64,000 bases of DNA from Proteles cristata cristata (taxonomy: Eukaryota; Chordata; Mammalia; Carnivora; Hyaenidae), in contig JAESUZ010000346.1 of assembly GCA_017311185.1 (NCBI GenBank), positions 1,054,001 through 1,118,000 of the forward strand, in the 5' to 3' direction. Both the position numbers and the translations under genes were made by a program. The stretch's first letter is position 1; each line of letters begins with the position of its first letter. Below are positions 53,566 through 64,000 of the stretch, one piece after another. Below the pieces are notes generated by a model, which saw only the letters and a list, made by a program, of their open reading frames with translations, was not told the origin of the DNA and ran no database searches.

Positions 53566-54445
53566 CAGTGATGGTATTGTAGTGGTAGGAGGCGTGCGTG
53601 AAGGCCTGCAGAAGGTAAGCCTTATTCTTGAACCTGTAGTTGATTTTCTTTTCGAAATTCTCGAAACCCGATATCAGGTGACTCAGCGTCTTGTCTGCGT
53701 CTGGATGATCGAACATACACCTCGGGGGAATCTTCAGACAGCCGTACTCCAGGTCTTTCGACAGCGAGGAGCGCGAGCCGGCCGCCGCGGCCCGGCCCCC
53801 TGAAAGGGCCTTTTGTTGGCTGCCCGAAGTCTCCCTGGCGGGGCCCGCGGCCCCTTCCCGGTCAGTCCTTTTCATTCCCGGGAGCACCTTCAGCCCCAAG
53901 GAGCAGAGGAAGAGCTGGGCGGCCCTCTCCCCGCAGCTGGTTAGGTAGCAGCCCAGCAAGGCCTCCACGCAGTCGGCGATGCTCTTGTCCGCGATGCACT
54001 GCTCCGTGTGCAGGTCGTACGAGATGGACTGCTTCCCGGTGTCGACGCCGCAGTTCTCTTCCGACGGATTCCAGAACCCCACCACGAAGTCGTCCTCCTC
54101 AACGGCCTTGCTGGGATCCAGGTAGCACATGGCATCCCAGGAGCTATAGTCGAAGTCCTCGAAATCTGAGGAGAACGGTCCACTTCCCAAGGAGGACTTT
54201 TTGGGCATTTTCCACTCGTACGCAGACACGGTGGTGGCGAACGGAGACAGAGAGATCTTCTTGACGAACGCCCCGGATCCCATTAACATGTTGTCTATGA
54301 ACTTGATGTGTTCCTGATCGTACTCCAGGAAGTCGTCTTCGTAATCGGCGTCGTCCTTCGGAGCCTTCCACATCAGATCCTCGTCGTCGTCGTCGTCGTC
54401 CAGCCCCTGGCCCAGCTTGCCATTAGCCAGCATGCAGTCCTTTGT
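53566..54445 (-). CDS. DICER1: DICER1 exon 23: acidic insertion, end of RNase IIIa, start of RNase IIIb
   Basis: The 880-bp exon (human 889) encodes about residues 1403-1699. It begins [15 protein letters not shown] and then has an acidic run of six Asp encoded by (GAC)6 at 54383-54400. The RNase IIIa second motif [15 protein letters not shown] carries Asp1561 (53972-53974) and Glu1564 (53963-53965), both intact. RNase IIIb begins with [16 protein letters not shown] and runs to [10 protein letters not shown]. The exon ends with the first base of an Asp codon. The 53760-53870 segment (between [11 protein letters not shown] and [12 protein letters not shown]) is Ala/Gly-rich and two codons shorter than the human Asn/Ser/Val-rich counterpart; one more codon is missing in the acidic tract. 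The acceptor is TTTCAG|ACAAAG and the donor is CACTG|GTAAGG. Confidence 0.97.
54383..54400 (-). repeat. In-frame (GAC)6 triplet repeat in DICER1 exon 23
   Basis: Six consecutive GAC codons give Asp6, followed by Glu-Asp, within the acidic insertion of RNase IIIa. Human has a Glu-rich tract here as I recall it. A pure triplet run in coding DNA is a candidate length polymorphism. Confidence 0.9.
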
Positions 54446-60743
<6,298 letters not shown>

Positions 60744-61527
60744 CTTTTTGCTTCTCATGTAGGAGAGGCGGCCCTCGTGAGCGTCGGGGTAAGTGCAAAA
60801 GAGATAGGTGGTGATGGCGTGCTTCAGGAAGGAGTCACCGAGCATTTCAAGCCGCTCCAGGTTAAACCCGTCGCTGGCATTGGAGAGGGTCAGAGCCTGC
60901 AGAATAAGTCCGGGATTCGGGCCCAGAGTCCTCGAGGAGTAGCCGGGACCAGGGCTCGGCGCAGAGGCCCTCCCGTCCCGGGCCGCGAGGGCAGCTTCGC
61001 GGGTACCGGGCGTCAGGGCCGCTGCGGGACTTCCATCTGAGGTAGATGTGTTAGCGTTTCCATCAAGGTATTTATTACTCAGGAGAGTACATTCATCGCT
61101 GGGCTTGGGCTGGTTCTCGTAACTGTATAGATTCTGAACGGGATATGAGGTAGTTGGTTGTACAGGGACTTCCTGCTTGTAGTAACTCGGCTGACTTCCT
61201 TGGCAACACACTCCATTAGCTAGGTCGCAACTGCCATTGGCAAGGTTTTTATTGTGAGAGACACCGTTCCGCGCTGTGAGATCCGTCGAAGCCTCGAAGT
61301 GGCGCTTCCCGGGCGGCTCGCCGAAGAGCGTTCTGCAGTTCACAGACATTTGGTCGGGATTCTCTAGAGAGGAGGTTCTAGTAGCACCTTGACGTGCAGC
61401 ATTTTCAGGGACTACAATTGTGCTGTGCTTACAGTAATTATCGTTTTCAGCTGAAGAGGAGTTCGCAATTGAGATGAAAGATTTGCTGTCGATAGATTTC
61501 TTCCACCCGAAGTCTAGGTTAGGGTAC
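60744..61527 (-). CDS. DICER1: DICER1 exon 21: linker and first half of RNase IIIa
   Basis: The 784-bp exon (human 781) encodes about residues 1090-1350. It starts [18 protein letters not shown] and ends in phase 0 at MRSKK. The first two thirds form a poorly conserved Ser/Asn-rich linker. The last third is the start of RNase IIIa, with the signature [15 protein letters not shown]. The catalytic Glu1316 codon is at 60846-60848 and Asp1320 at 60834-60836; both are intact. Compared with human from memory, the segment just before [12 protein letters not shown] (about 60940-61030) is heavily changed to Ala, Gly, Arg and Pro codons and carries one extra codon, while flanking blocks such as [17 protein letters not shown] are unchanged. 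Two let-7 sites lie in the exon. The acceptor is TTTGCAG|GTAC and the donor is AAG|GTAAGAG. Confidence 0.97.
61038..61045 (-). promoter_or_regulatory. let-7 8-mer site inside coding sequence (site 1)
   Basis: The mRNA reads CTACCTCA, a full 8-mer match to the let-7/miR-98 seed. It spans the codons for Ser-Thr-Ser in NTSTSDGS. let-7 regulation through the DICER1 coding region has been reported in human. Activity of this copy is inferred from sequence only. Confidence 0.7.
61146..61165 (-). promoter_or_regulatory. Extended let-7 site inside coding sequence (site 2)
   Basis: The plus strand here reads TGAGGTAGTTGGTTGTACAG. This equals let-7a at 18 of its first 20 bases, differing at positions 10 and 18. 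The mRNA is therefore nearly fully complementary to let-7, with a central mismatch at position 10 expected to disfavour slicing. It encodes VQPTTS of the exon 21 linker. A coding-region let-7 site in DICER1 is known in human. Confidence 0.8.
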
Positions 61528-63006
<1,479 letters not shown>

Positions 63007-63112
63007 CTGTTTATTCTGCAGACTTTCCCACTTGGCTTTTCTCTTCTCAGCGCTGCTTAGAGGAAGGGCTTTCCCCTTCTGATTCAAATGGCGAGGTGTC
63101 AAAAGATTAAGT
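63007..63112 (-). CDS. DICER1: DICER1 exon 19: PAZ domain end
   Basis: The 106-bp exon completes the split Arg codon (residue 996) and reads [15 protein letters not shown] onward to ESLQNKQ, about residues 996-1031. Arg996 and Arg1003 correspond to basic residues of the human 5'-phosphate-binding pocket. The Lys-rich stretch [17 protein letters not shown] belongs to the end of PAZ and its exit into the connector. The acceptor is GTTTATAG and the donor is CAG|GTAAC. The exon ends in phase 0, so the next exon begins with a complete Ile codon. Its length equals the human exon. Confidence 0.97.
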
Positions 63113-63387
63113 CTATAAACATTTCAAAGATAATTTTATCAAACAAAAAGAAGCAGCCCCTTCAAAAGCGTTCTATTACCTCAGTGTCCTTACAAGTCAC
63201 CCACCGAGGAGGAGCTCATCTAAACTGCAGACTCTGGGACCCCGCCCCGGGCACCTGTTCCTGCAAAGAATCTCCCAGTTTCAGAGTCTGCGGGTGGGCA
63301 GTTTGACAGTGAACCCCGACATCTATCTGCTAACCTCTGCAAATAATGCCGCAGGTGAAAGTCAAATGCCCTTTCCGAAACCCCTTA

Positions 63388-64000
<613 letters not shown>

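Overview
The window is mammalian nuclear DNA, almost certainly from a cat-family (feliform) carnivore. It carries 16 recognisable tRNA-Lys-derived CAN-SINEs with the felid-type head (GGGGCGCCTGGGTGGC on the sense strand) and a CT-rich/AATAAA/poly-A tail, several with clear target-site duplications. The other repeats are ordinary placental ones: L1, L2, MIR, MaLR/MLT1-type LTRs and MER20. No bacterial, plasmid or viral system is present.

There is one protein-coding gene, DICER1, on the minus strand. The window holds its last ten coding exons (exons 18-27 in human 27-exon numbering), the complete 3'UTR and the end of intron 17. All ten exons have consensus AG/GT borders and consistent phases. 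Eight have the human length exactly; exon 21 is one codon longer and exon 23 three codons shorter (human lengths are from memory). They encode the C-terminal half of Dicer: end of PAZ, connector, RNase IIIa with its inserted linker, RNase IIIb and the dsRNA-binding domain. All eight catalytic acidic residues of the two RNase III domains are present, so the allele looks functional. The gene 5' of exon 18 (helicase, DUF283, platform, start of PAZ) lies beyond position 64000.

Positions 1 to about 43300 are intergenic sequence 3' of DICER1, and no convincing exon was found there. This tract consists of dispersed repeats, microsatellites, a 0.9 kb degenerate 16-bp minisatellite at 25.5-26.5 kb, GC-rich single-copy DNA and several AT-rich, repeat-free islands (16.3, 34.0-35.4 and 37.2 kb) that look like conserved regulatory elements. 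In human the region between DICER1 and GSC is gene-poor, which agrees.

The most notable signals concern control of Dicer by its own products. Two let-7 8-mer sites lie inside the coding sequence of exon 21, one with 18 of the first 20 let-7 bases matched. Four miR-103/107 8-mer sites lie in the 3'UTR. Two Pumilio elements and a (UUUUC)13 tract are also in the 3'UTR. Lineage-specific features are a CAN-SINE that makes up most of the short intron 25, an in-frame (GAC)6 acidic tract, and strongly GC-shifted linker segments in exons 21 and 23.
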